Source: Acidobacteriota bacterium
GTDB taxonomy: Bacteria > Acidobacteriota > Vicinamibacteria > Vicinamibacterales > Fen-181
Assembly (NCBI GenBank): GCA_017883185.1
Contig: JADGOB010000027.1
Location: forward strand, 1-36,027
Direction: 5' to 3'
DNA length: 36,027 bases
How positions within the stretch are numbered: position 1 is the stretch's first letter; the number at the start of each line of letters is the position of its first letter. Below the pieces are notes generated by a model. The model saw only the letters and a list, made by a program, of their open reading frames with translations, was not told the DNA's origin and made no database searches. Positions 24,594 to 32,255 of this stretch are shown one piece after another. The translations under genes and the position numbers were made by a program.

Positions 24594-24692
24594 GATCAGG
24601 GATCAGGGATCGGGGACCGGGGATCGGGGACCAGAGGGCGGGGATCGAACGGAACGGGACACGCGTGATCCGCCCCTGGCCCCTGATCCCTG
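24594..24692. repeat. G-rich heptad repeat with flanking inverted repeat, between convergent genes
   Basis: Six 7-bp units of the form GAYCRGG run from 24594 to 24635, the last one degenerate. The plus strand then has G-tracts at 24612-24615, 24619-24622, 24626-24629, 24636-24638 and 24640-24643, which fits a G-quadruplex pattern with short loops. CAGGGATCAGGG (24597-24608) is matched by the inverted copy CCCTGATCCCTG (24681-24692). The element fills the gap between the cupin stop and the ssb stop and could end transcription from both sides, although no T-tract is present. Confidence 0.7.
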
Positions 24693-24693
24693 C

Positions 24694-25131
24694 CTAGAAG
24701 GGCACCTCGTCGTCGCCCGGCATCGGCACGCCGGCGTCGGCCCCGCCAGGTTCACGGCCCGCGTCGTCGTGCTCGGTGCTCTCGCGCCGGGCGCCGCCGC
24801 CGCCTCCGCCAAGCAGGACCACGCGGTCGGCCCGGACTTCCGTCGAGTAGCGGTCCTTACCCTCCTTGTCCTGCCACTTGTGTGTCTGGAGCCGACCCTC
24901 GACGTAGACCTGCTTCCCCTTGGTCAGGTACTGCTGAATTGTCTCGGCCTGCTTGCCCCAGAGATTGACCCGGTGCCACTCGGTCTCTTCACGCTTCTGG
25001 CCTTCCTTGTCCTTGAAGACCTCAGATGTCGCGAGACGGAATTTCGCCACCGCGGCCCCGGCGCCCGTAAAGCGCAACTCGGAGTCCGCACCCAGGTTAC
25101 CGACCAGAATCACCCGATTCACGGAGCCCAT
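24694..25131 (-). CDS. ssb: single-stranded DNA-binding protein
   Basis: This 145-residue SSB coats single-stranded DNA in replication and repair. The OB fold (about 1-105) starts [20 protein letters not shown] and includes [30 protein letters not shown] in pieces. A Gly-rich linker follows, and the acidic tip ends DDEVPF, close to the DDDIPF that recruits partner proteins. AAAGGA lies just upstream of the ATG at 25131. It lies downstream of cpoB in the same direction but beyond a strong hairpin, so it may have its own promoter. Confidence 0.96.
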   Translation of the reverse strand: MGSVNRVILVGNLGADSELRFTGAGAAVAKFRLATSEVFKDKEGQKREETEWHRVNLWGKQAETIQQYLTKGKQVYVEGRLQTHKWQDKEGKDRYSTEVRADRVVLLGGGGGGARRESTEHDDAGREPGGADAGVPMPGDDEVPF

Positions 25132-25179
25132 CGAAGCATCCTTTCGTTTGCCGTCTGTCGTTCGGAAATGGTGACGGGG

Positions 25180-25210
25180 CGGCCGGTCGAAGGACGACCG
25201 GCCGGTCGTC
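25180..25210 (-). terminator. strong hairpin between cpoB and ssb
   Basis: CGGCCGGTCG (25180-25189) and CGACCGGCCG (25195-25204) form a 10-bp perfect stem with a 5-nt loop. The overlapping GACGACCGGCCGGTCGTC (25193-25210) is a perfect 18-bp palindrome. The palindrome ends 2 bp from the cpoB stop. There is no run of T, so it is a candidate GC-rich terminator or attenuator rather than a textbook intrinsic one. Confidence 0.5.
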
Positions 25211-25211
25211 C

Positions 25212-26249
25212 CTAGACATCTTCCAGGGCTGAGATCGTCACGGTTGAAGCACGTTTCTGTCGGTCTCCTGGAATCTGTCTTAGGCGCGGCCGGTTGACCG
25301 GCCGCGCACTACAGCGAAGATCCGCAAGACCGCCTCTCCGCTCTCGGCGGTTTGAGGCGGGGCTTCGCTGGGGTTCTCGCGCCGGATCGTCGTCGGCCGG
25401 CGGATCCCGACGGATGATCTGGTCGAGCCGCTGCCGCGCGAGGCGCCCGGCGTCGGAATTCGGGAAGTTCTTCACCACGTACTCCCAGCTCTCACGGGCG
25501 CGATCGGACTGGCCGAGCGCGTTGAGCGCCATCCCGCGCTTGAAGTACGTGTCGGGGATCCGCTTGCTGTTCGGGTAGTCGGCGATCCCGCGGTCGTAGG
25601 CCGTCGCCGCATCCTTGAACATCCCCTGCAGGTAGTAGCTCTCACCGATGAAATACTGGGCGTCGCCCGCCTGCTCGGTGCGCCCGTAGCTGCGGATGTA
25701 GTTCTCGAACCCCGAGATCGCGAGGTTGTACTGGGAGCCGACGTAGTCGGCCCATGCCATGTCGTAGAGCCGCTGGGGCGAGATCCCGGGATTTCCAGCG
25801 GCCGCCGGTGCCTGGCCGCCCGCGCCCGCCTGCGCCGCCGGCGGAATCGCCGGGGTTCCACCGACCGTCCCAGGCATGGCCGCGCCGCCCTGGGGCAGGG
25901 CGATCCGCACCGCCTCCAGTTCCTGCGAGAGCGAGCTGATGCGGACGTTGTTGTCGTCCACCTTTTCGCGCACGACGCGAAGGTCGGTCGAAATCGTGTC
26001 CACGAGCAGTTTCTGGTCGGCGAAGGCCTTCCGAGCGACGCCGGCCTGCTCGTCCAGCTTCACGCCGACGGCCCGCAAGGCATCGGTCAGCGCGACGAGG
26101 TGCGCCTGCAGCAGGAGCGTCTGCTCGTGCAGCATGCGGATGTCCGCCATCATCTGCTGATGCTCCTTGTTGGCCGCCGACGCCGCGCCGGATGCCGCAA
26201 GGACCAGTACCGCCACCAGGATGAATCGGAGCATGGGTTCTTTCGCCAT
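25212..26249 (-). CDS. cpoB: Tol-Pal associated protein CpoB/YbgF with an unusual C-terminal tail
   Basis: CpoB is periplasmic and links Tol-Pal action to peptidoglycan synthesis during division. The 345-residue protein starts with a signal peptide ([20 protein letters not shown]), followed by a coiled-coil region (about 27-115) with regular Leu spacing and a Gly/Ala/Pro-rich linker. A TPR domain runs about 160-281: [65 protein letters not shown]. The family ends there ([12 protein letters not shown]). Here about 64 further residues, rich in Arg and Pro, are encoded across a GC hairpin, so the tail looks like read-through of non-coding sequence. Starts at 26249 (MAKEP) and 26234 (MLRF) are both possible. 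Confidence 0.88.
   Translation of the reverse strand: MAKEPMLRFILVAVLVLAASGAASAANKEHQQMMADIRMLHEQTLLLQAHLVALTDALRAVGVKLDEQAGVARKAFADQKLLVDTISTDLRVVREKVDDNNVRISSLSQELEAVRIALPQGGAAMPGTVGGTPAIPPAAQAGAGGQAPAAAGNPGISPQRLYDMAWADYVGSQYNLAISGFENYIRSYGRTEQAGDAQYFIGESYYLQGMFKDAATAYDRGIADYPNSKRIPDTYFKRGMALNALGQSDRARESWEYVVKNFPNSDAGRLARQRLDQIIRRDPPADDDPAREPQRSPASNRRERRGGLADLRCSARPVNRPRLRQIPGDRQKRASTVTISALEDV
25284..25307. repeat. perfect 10-bp hairpin inside the cpoB tail
   Basis: GCGCGGCCGG and CCGGCCGCGC form a perfect stem with the loop TTGA. It shares the core GGCCGGT...ACCGGCC with the hairpin after cpoB at 25180, as two copies of one palindromic element would. It lies within the part of cpoB that has no counterpart in the family. 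Confidence 0.7.
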
Positions 26250-26328
26250 AACATTCAACCTGCCTCGCAAACCGGACCGTGCAACCGCCTCACTCCACTA
26301 TCCCGATTGTCCCGTCGTCCGGCCAACC

Positions 26329-26913
26329 TTACTTCTGGGTGACCACGAAATGGTCGCGGCGATTCTTCCCCCACGCCGCCTCGCTGTGGCCCGGGTCGAA
26401 CGGAAACTCCTTGCCGTAGCTGACGGTGCGGATCCGGTCGGCCAGGATCCCGAGCGACACCAGGTAGGTTCTGGCCGACACCGCGCGGCGTTCGCCGAGC
26501 GCCAGGTTGTACTCAGCGGTGCCACGCTCGTCGCAGTGCCCCTCGATCGTGACGATCCACGGCGAGTTCTTCTTCAGCACCTCGGCGTTCCCGTCGAGGA
26601 TCTTCTGACCCTCGGACGAAATCTCGGCGGTGTCGTAGTTGAAAAAGACCGGCTTGAGCGGCGAGTTCTTGTTGATCTCGTCGAGCGACGCCGTCGAGAC
26701 GCGATCTTCGGCGAACGGCGCGGGCGGGACGACCACCGGCTCGCTGATCGGTTCGGGCGGCGCCGGCGGCTTCGTCGGCGACGCGAACGTGGTCGGAGGC
26801 GGCGGCTGAACCGGCCGCGCGACGGGCGGGACCTTCTTGTGGCAGGCGCCGACCGTCAGCGCCACGAACGCCACGATGACGACCATTCCGGGCAGACCCC
26901 AACGACTTCGCAT
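26329..26913 (-). CDS. pal: peptidoglycan-associated lipoprotein Pal
   Basis: Pal anchors the outer membrane to peptidoglycan and binds TolB. The protein has 194 residues: a lipoprotein signal peptide ending in LTVGAC with the lipidated Cys, a Pro-rich spacer (about 28-66), and an OmpA-like domain (about 85-194) with [32 protein letters not shown] and [14 protein letters not shown] lies 7 nt before the ATG at 26913; a GTG six bases upstream (26919) is in frame but closer to the ribosome-binding site than usual. It is the fifth gene of the operon, 19 bp after tolB. Confidence 0.96.
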   Translation of the reverse strand: MRSRWGLPGMVVIVAFVALTVGACHKKVPPVARPVQPPPPTTFASPTKPPAPPEPISEPVVVPPAPFAEDRVSTASLDEINKNSPLKPVFFNYDTAEISSEGQKILDGNAEVLKKNSPWIVTIEGHCDERGTAEYNLALGERRAVSARTYLVSLGILADRIRTVSYGKEFPFDPGHSEAAWGKNRRDHFVVTQK

Positions 26914-26932
26914 GTGCACTCCTCCCGGATTG

Positions 26933-28300
26933 CTACTTCGACCAATCCGGCGTTTGATTGTTGCCAGCCTTTGTGAGCTGCCGCAGGTCCTTGCCCGTGC
27001 GCTCGATGGTATACAAGTGACGCTTGCCCGCCCGCGTGGAGCTGAAGGCGATATGCCGGCCGTTGGCGGCGTATGCCGGGCTCTCGTTGCTGCCTTCGCC
27101 GAACGTCAACTGCCGGCGCTCGCCGGTGGCCAGGTCGAGCACCTTGATGTCGAAGCCCGGTCCGGTTCGTGCCGAGTAGGCAATTTCGTTGTACGGCGCC
27201 GGTGACCACGTGGGCCGGTCGCAGTACGACTCGCGGGTGATCTGGCGCAGGCTCAACCCGTCGGCGCCGACGACGTAAATCTGGGGCGACCCCGACCGGT
27301 CGGATGTGAACGCGACCTGCGTGCCGGACGGCGACCAGGTGGGCGTGCCGTCGCTCGCCGGGTGATTCGTGAGCCGGCGGATGCCCGAGCCGTCGCGATT
27401 CATCACGTAGACCTCCGGGTTCCCGTCGCGGTTCGACTGAAACGCAATCTTCGTCCCGTCGGGCGACCACACCGGCAGGAAGTTCTCCTCGCCCTTGCTG
27501 TGGAGCGGGTTCTCGATCGTGCCCTGGTAGATCATCGAGATGAAGATGTCGGGCGCACCCCGGCGGTACGAGGTGTACGCGAGCGAACGCCCGTCGGGCG
27601 ACCACGTGGGATTGATGTTCAGCGACCGGTTCACCGTCACGCGGCGCTGGTTCGCGCCGTCGTAGTCGCAAATGTAGATTTCCTTCACCGTGCGCGTTTC
27701 CACGGTGCCCGTCAGGCGCTCGCCGTCGCGGTCCGACACGAACGCGATCTTCGTGCGAGCCACGCCGCGCAGCGCCAGTTGGGTCTGGAAGATCTCGTCC
27801 GCGATCGTGTGCGCGAACAACCGGGAGTTCGACGCCGGGGCCACGTATTCCCGCCCGAACGCGGACTGCTGCGCCTTCACGCCGAACAGGCGCACCTCCA
27901 CGCGAAGGGAGTCGCCCTGCCTCTCCACGGTGCCGACGACCAGGCCGTCTGCGCCCAGTTCGCGCCAGCGGTCGAACGGAAGGCTCGCGAGCGACCGCGC
28001 GGCGGGAATCGACGCGTAGGTGTCGCGCGGAATCATGTCGAACTCGCGTTCGAAATTCAGGTCATCCCACAGCGCCTGCCCGATCGTCTTCGCCGCCTCC
28101 ACGGTCTCGGCGTCGCTCGACAGCGCGATGAAGTCGGGCACCGCGTAGCGGGGCAGCGCGCCCGGCTCGCCGGTGATCGTGAGCGAGACGGCCGGCGGTT
28201 GCTGCTGTGGGGTCGCGGTGGACTGCGCCGCGTGGCCGGTGATGATCAGCACCGCGGCGGCGGCCAGGGACGTGGCCAGGACGAGGATCGTTCGGCGCAT
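26933..28300 (-). CDS. tolB: Tol-Pal system protein TolB
   Basis: TolB is a periplasmic protein that connects TolA to Pal. The 455-residue protein has a signal peptide ([25 protein letters not shown]), an N-terminal alpha/beta domain (about 45-190) with [18 protein letters not shown], and a six-bladed propeller marked by repeated [62 protein letters not shown] and RPTWSP blocks. The C-terminus QTPDWSK is typical. The ATG at 28300 shares one base with the stop of the TonB/TolA-type gene upstream, which implies translational coupling. Confidence 0.97.
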   Translation of the reverse strand: MRRTILVLATSLAAAAVLIITGHAAQSTATPQQQPPAVSLTITGEPGALPRYAVPDFIALSSDAETVEAAKTIGQALWDDLNFEREFDMIPRDTYASIPAARSLASLPFDRWRELGADGLVVGTVERQGDSLRVEVRLFGVKAQQSAFGREYVAPASNSRLFAHTIADEIFQTQLALRGVARTKIAFVSDRDGERLTGTVETRTVKEIYICDYDGANQRRVTVNRSLNINPTWSPDGRSLAYTSYRRGAPDIFISMIYQGTIENPLHSKGEENFLPVWSPDGTKIAFQSNRDGNPEVYVMNRDGSGIRRLTNHPASDGTPTWSPSGTQVAFTSDRSGSPQIYVVGADGLSLRQITRESYCDRPTWSPAPYNEIAYSARTGPGFDIKVLDLATGERRQLTFGEGSNESPAYAANGRHIAFSSTRAGKRHLYTIERTGKDLRQLTKAGNNQTPDWSK

Positions 28301-29097
28301 CAGCGTTGGTACTCGAATCTCAGGTACACCGTCAGGTTCGGAAACGTGTAGGCCGTCGGCAGCGGCGGCAACTGCCCGACCCGCTGCAGGGCCCGCTGCG
28401 CCGTGAGATCGAGCACGTACCCGGCCGATTGCTCCACCCCGATGTCCGTGATTCGGCCGTCGTGGAGGATCGTGAACCGCATCACGGTGATGCCCGTCAC
28501 CCCCTGACGCGAGTTCCAGTTCTCCGTGATCCGCCGCGTCATGATGCGGAGGTAGTCGGGACAGCAGAAATTGCCGACGTCCAGAGACGACCCGGTCCCG
28601 GCGCCACCCGTGGCCAAGCCGAGGCCGAGGCCGCTCACGCCCGTCTCCGCGAAACTCGACCCGAATTTCTCTTCAGGCCCCGTGGTCGGAATCCTGCCGC
28701 GCGCATCCTCGGGCGCTGCCTTCACCTCGGACCGCGGCGTCTCCGCGAGCGGCTTGGTTCGCGCTTTCGGCGCCGGCACGGGCACCGTCATCTCCGGCGT
28801 TTTCGCAGCCGGCGGTCTCACCGGTTGCGGCCGGGCTTCAGGCGCGGGCACTGCCTGCTGGACCGGCCGCCCACCGAGCGGATTCGAGCCCCCGTTATCC
28901 GGTCCGCGCCCGCCGCCCAGACTCACCGACATGACCACTTTCGGCACCTGCGTCGTCGTCCCCGCCAGCCACCGGCCAGGCCCGAACGCCACCGCGACGG
29001 CCACCAGCAGATGCAGCGCGAGCGAGCAGGCCAGCATCGGGCTCAGCCCGCGGGCCTCGCGCTCACGGTCGACCAGAACGGCAGTGACGGCTTCCAT
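28300..29097 (-). CDS. TonB/TolA-type energy transducer of the Tol-Pal operon
   Basis: By position this 265-residue protein fills the TolA slot. One N-terminal membrane helix (about 22-42, LACSLALHLLVAVAVAFGPG) is followed by a long Pro/Ala/Lys-rich region (about 60-165) suited to spanning the periplasm. A C-terminal TonB-like domain follows (about 178-265): YLRIMTRRITENWNSRQGV, MRFTILHDGRITDIGVEQSAG, LDLTAQRALQRVGQLPPLP and LTVYLRFEYQR. It lacks the long Ala/Lys helical domain of proteobacterial TolA. A Cys-Cys pair in NFCCPDYL precedes the terminal domain, an unusual feature. I leave the symbol open because TolA and TonB cannot be told apart by sequence here, though the operon favours a TolA role. 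Confidence 0.88.
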   Translation of the reverse strand: MEAVTAVLVDREREARGLSPMLACSLALHLLVAVAVAFGPGRWLAGTTTQVPKVVMSVSLGGGRGPDNGGSNPLGGRPVQQAVPAPEARPQPVRPPAAKTPEMTVPVPAPKARTKPLAETPRSEVKAAPEDARGRIPTTGPEEKFGSSFAETGVSGLGLGLATGGAGTGSSLDVGNFCCPDYLRIMTRRITENWNSRQGVTGITVMRFTILHDGRITDIGVEQSAGYVLDLTAQRALQRVGQLPPLPTAYTFPNLTVYLRFEYQR

Positions 29098-29112
29098 GGC
29101 GATCGCGAGAAC

Positions 29113-29577
29113 TCAGCGCGTTTCGGGGAACTTCGCCACGATCCCGACCTTGTCGACGCCCCCTTCCTTGAGCTTGTCCATCACGTCGATCATGTCCTGG
29201 ACGCCGAGCGCCGCGTCGATCTGCAGGAACGCCTGCTTTTCCGATCGCCAGCGCATCGCCTGGCGGACGCGCTCGGCGAGAAACTCGAAAGGCACGGCGT
29301 CCTGCCCGAGGTGAACCTTCCGGTCCTTGCGAAACGTCAACGGCACGGTGACGAACAACCGCTGGTCGTTGATCTCCTGCGCGCGGCGCGCCTGCGGCAG
29401 GTTCACGTCGAGACCGCGCTGCATCATCGGTGCCGTGACCATGAAGATGATCAGCAGCACAAGCATCACGTCCACCAGCGGAACCACGTTGATCTCGTTG
29501 AGCGTCGAGACGATCCGCCGCGTGCGCGCACGCCCGCCGCCGCCGCCGCCCGCTTCAATCGGCTGAATCTTCGGCAT
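29113..29577 (-). CDS. tolR: TolR/ExbD proton-channel subunit
   Basis: TolR is a small inner-membrane protein that, with TolQ, couples proton flow to TolA. It has 154 residues. After a Gly/Arg-rich cytoplasmic start, one helix (about 32-52) reads VPLVDVMLVLLIIFMVTAPMM, with the conserved Asp in PLVDVML that is the proton-carrying residue. The periplasmic part has LDVNLPQA, LFVTVPLTFRKD and KVGIVAKFPETR. It lies 16 bp after tolQ and 15 bp before the next gene. ExbD and TolR are alike; the operon supports TolR. Confidence 0.94.
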   Translation of the reverse strand: MPKIQPIEAGGGGGGRARTRRIVSTLNEINVVPLVDVMLVLLIIFMVTAPMMQRGLDVNLPQARRAQEINDQRLFVTVPLTFRKDRKVHLGQDAVPFEFLAERVRQAMRWRSEKQAFLQIDAALGVQDMIDVMDKLKEGGVDKVGIVAKFPETR

Positions 29578-29593
29578 CGCGTCTTTGGCCGTC

Positions 29594-30367
29594 CTACGTG
29601 AAGTTACGCTCGGCGATATTCAGGAACTCGAGCGAGAAGTCGTCCATCTGCGTGGCGAACAGTTTCACCCGGTGCGCGAGCAGGTTGTAGAAATACACGG
29701 CCGGGATCGCGGCGAACAGGCCCGCCGCCGTCGCGATCAGCGCCTCGGCGATCCCCGGCGCGACAACCGCCAGGCTCGTGGACGCCGTCTGGCCAATGCT
29801 GTCGAACGCGCTGATGATGCCCCACACCGTGCCGAACAGCCCGATGAACGGCGTGATGCTGGCCGTGGTCGCCAGGAAGGGCACCCGCTCTTCCAGTTTG
29901 TTGATCTCCTGGGTCGAGGCGCGCAGCAGCGCCCGGTCGACCGCCGGCAGGCTCTTCAACGTCGGCCGAACCTGGACGCCCCCGGGGGCAATCGTCTGCG
30001 CCGTCACCGACACGCCTCCGGTTTGCCGCAACTGCGTGTTCAGTTCAGCGTAGCCCGATTGAAAGACCCCGACCAGCGGGCTGTCGCTCAGCGTCTTGCA
30101 GACCGCGTGAACCTCGGAGAACTTGCTGCTCTTGCGGAACACGTCGAGGAAAGTCGTCGACTGCCGCTCGGCTCGGCGAAACGTCCAGAGCTTGTAGAGG
30201 ATGATTCCCCACGATGCAACGGAGAACAGTAAGAGGATCAGCAGGACGAACTGGGCGAGCCAACTGGAGCGGAAGACCAGGCGAAGCAGGTTTCCGCCCA
30301 ACACACCCTCAGGTGCGGCCGCGCCCTGCACCTGCAGTGCAAGCGCCAAGTATCCAAGCGTGCGCAA
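29594..30367 (-). CDS. tolQ: TolQ/ExbB proton-channel subunit
   Basis: TolQ forms the inner-membrane ring of the Tol motor. Hydrophobic segments include WLAQFVLLILLLFSVASWGIIL near residues 36-57 and two more: VPFLATTASITPFIGLFGTVWGII and VVAPGIAEALIATAAGLFAAIPAVYFYN. The GLFGTVWGI and EALIATAAGLFAAIP runs are diagnostic. The only ATG in frame is at 30523, but that start would place 50 odd residues before the family N-terminus and would lie upstream of the promoter at 30420-30448. I propose TTG at 30367, which has GGAGG a few bases upstream and gives 257 residues, the usual length. It is the first gene of the operon. Confidence 0.9.
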   Translation of the reverse strand: MRTLGYLALALQVQGAAAPEGVLGGNLLRLVFRSSWLAQFVLLILLLFSVASWGIILYKLWTFRRAERQSTTFLDVFRKSSKFSEVHAVCKTLSDSPLVGVFQSGYAELNTQLRQTGGVSVTAQTIAPGGVQVRPTLKSLPAVDRALLRASTQEINKLEERVPFLATTASITPFIGLFGTVWGIISAFDSIGQTASTSLAVVAPGIAEALIATAAGLFAAIPAVYFYNLLAHRVKLFATQMDDFSLEFLNIAERNFT

Positions 30368-30419
30368 ACGTGCCTCCGCTTCATAGACCTCGCGCCGCTG
30401 GGACAGCGCAGTTGTCTTT

Positions 30420-30448
30420 AGCCTAACACGCGCCGAAATGCCTGTCAA
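30420..30448 (-). promoter_or_regulatory. sigma-70 promoter of the tol operon
   Basis: On the minus strand TTGACA (30448-30443) is a perfect -35. It is followed after 17 bp by TAGGCT (30425-30420), which keeps three of the six TATAAT bases including the outer T and A. It lies about 53 bp before the proposed TTG start of tolQ. Just beyond it on the recN side is the palindrome ATGATATCAT. Confidence 0.6.
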
Positions 30449-30558
30449 ATGTATGATATCATTGCGCTTCCCGGCTTTCGCCAGCCGGCCACGATTTCTA
30501 TTCCCGGACGTCGAAGACTTCATCCGGAAGCGACTTATTCGTCCTCGTGGCGACGCGC

Positions 30559-32250
30559 ATGCTCCGATTCCTCGCCATCCAGAACCTGGCCGTCATCGAG
30601 GCGGTCGAGATCGAGTTCGACGCGGGGCTGACCGTCCTGACCGGCGAGACGGGCGCCGGCAAGTCGATTCTCGTCGAAGCCGTCGGCCTGCTACTCGGCG
30701 GCCGCGCGTCGCCCGACCTCGTCCGGACCGGCGAGGAGTGCGCCACGGTCCAGGCGATCTTCGATGCCGACGATGGCGGCGAGCTCCTCGTCCGGCGGGA
30801 GGTCACGGCGCAGGGAAGAAGCCGGGCTTTCGTCAACGGTTCACTCGTGACCGCAGGCGCGCTGCGTGAACTGGGTGCCAGGCTCGTCGACCTGCATGGG
30901 CAGCACGAGCACCAGGCGCTCCTCGACCCCGAAACGCACATCGACGTTCTCGACCGGTTCGCCGGCCTGGATTCGCAGCGGCAGCTGGTCGCGGAGGCGT
31001 TCAGCCAGCTGCAGTCCGCGCGCGGCGGGCTGGCGCAGGTTCGCGAGTTGTCCCGGCAGCGCGGATCTCGTCTCGAGCTGATCGAATTTCAGCTGGCCGA
31101 GCTCGACCGGGCGCAGCCCAGGGAAGGCGAGGACGAAGAACTCCTCGCGCTCCGCACGTTGCTCTCGAGCGCCGAGCGTGTGCGGCGGCTTTCCGACGAG
31201 AGTTATGCCATCCTGTACGACAGGGACGATGCGGTGCTGGCCGGGCTGGGGCAGGTATGGAGGAGAGTTGCGGAGCTGGCGACGCTCGACGGACGCTTCG
31301 CGACATTCCTCGACGGGCGTGACGGCATCAAGTCACAGCTCGAAGACCTGGCCGCCTTCCTCAGGGGCTACGCCGCCAGCATCGACGCGTCGCCGGCACG
31401 CCTGCAGGAAGTCGAGGACCGGCTGGCGCTCATCGAGCGTCTGAAGCGGAAGCACGGTCCGACTCTTGCTGATGTGGTCGGCAGGCAACGCGCGCTTCGC
31501 GAGGAACGCGTGGGGCTCGAGTCGCTGACGGACCGGCTGGCTGCGGCAGACGCTGACGTGTCACGAGCCGCTTCACGCTTCGTCGAGGCTGCGGGCAACC
31601 TTTCGCGCCAACGCCGAGCGGCAGCTACTCACTTTTCGTCCGCATTGATAGGTCAAGTGACCGAACTCGCCATGGAACACACGCGCTTCGAGGTGAGATT
31701 CGACGACGGCGTGCTGCCGGAAGAGCGGTGGACCAACCGCGGCATCGACGTCGGGGAGTTCTACCTCTCGCCGAATCCAGGAGAAGAACTCCGGCCTCTC
31801 GCGCGAATCGTCTCCGGCGGCGAGATGTCGCGAGTCATGCTCGCCATCAAGAGCCTCGCGTCACTGGACCAGCCCGGGAAGACGCTCGTCTTTGATGAGG
31901 TGGACGTAGGGATCGGTGGCCGAGTGGCGGACGCCGTCGGAGGGAAACTTCGCCACCTGGGGCGGACCTTCCAGGTGTTGTGCATCACGCACCTCCCCCA
32001 GATCGCCGCATATGGACGCCGGCAATACCGCATTCGCAAGGAAGTGCGGGACGGGAGGACCGCGACCGAAGTCGACACGCTCGATCGGGCGGGAAGGGAG
32101 GCCGAACTCGCACGTATGATAGGCGGTGCCGAAGTGACAGCGGCGGCCAGGGAGAGCGCGAGAGAGATGCTTCGCACCAGGCAAGACGAAAGCGAACAGA
32201 CCACGAAAGGCGAAAGCGAAAGGGCGAAAGCGAAAGCCCCCAGGCGATAG
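30559..32250 (+). CDS. recN: DNA repair protein RecN
   Basis: RecN is an SMC-like ATPase that acts in double-strand-break repair. The 563-residue protein begins MLRFLAIQNLAVIEAVEIEF, with Walker A GETGAGKS (29-36) and GQHEHQALLDPE in the head. The long coiled-coil arms occupy about 150-370. The C-terminal head has the signature VSGGEMSRVMLAIKSL and Walker B TLVFDEVDVGIGG with Asp446-Glu447. I prefer the ATG at 30559 over GTG 30547 because MLRFL fits the family. The last 25 residues are low in complexity and are encoded by a CGAAAG-type repeat. It is divergent from the tol operon. Confidence 0.97.
   Translation: MLRFLAIQNLAVIEAVEIEFDAGLTVLTGETGAGKSILVEAVGLLLGGRASPDLVRTGEECATVQAIFDADDGGELLVRREVTAQGRSRAFVNGSLVTAGALRELGARLVDLHGQHEHQALLDPETHIDVLDRFAGLDSQRQLVAEAFSQLQSARGGLAQVRELSRQRGSRLELIEFQLAELDRAQPREGEDEELLALRTLLSSAERVRRLSDESYAILYDRDDAVLAGLGQVWRRVAELATLDGRFATFLDGRDGIKSQLEDLAAFLRGYAASIDASPARLQEVEDRLALIERLKRKHGPTLADVVGRQRALREERVGLESLTDRLAAADADVSRAASRFVEAAGNLSRQRRAAATHFSSALIGQVTELAMEHTRFEVRFDDGVLPEERWTNRGIDVGEFYLSPNPGEELRPLARIVSGGEMSRVMLAIKSLASLDQPGKTLVFDEVDVGIGGRVADAVGGKLRHLGRTFQVLCITHLPQIAAYGRRQYRIRKEVRDGRTATEVDTLDRAGREAELARMIGGAEVTAAARESAREMLRTRQDESEQTTKGESERAKAKAPRR
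32203..32237 (+). repeat. CGAAAG short tandem repeat at the recN 3' end
   Basis: Five copies of CGAAAG, separated by 0-2 extra G, occupy this stretch and encode the KGESERAKAKA end of RecN. An imperfect relative (GACGAAAGCGAA) lies just before it. The recN stop is 11 bp downstream. Confidence 0.8.
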
Positions 32251-32255
32251 TCCCG

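Noticed and set aside
30333-30348. Sigma-54-like site TGGCGCTTGCACTGCA (minus strand) near the tolQ start
   Set aside because: It matches the spacing loosely but lies inside the tolQ coding region with altered -24 and -12 bases; a good sigma-70 promoter exists upstream.
30450-30462. TATGAT as a -10 for recN
   Set aside because: There is no -35 at a proper distance, and the motif is part of a small palindrome, so I did not list it as a promoter.
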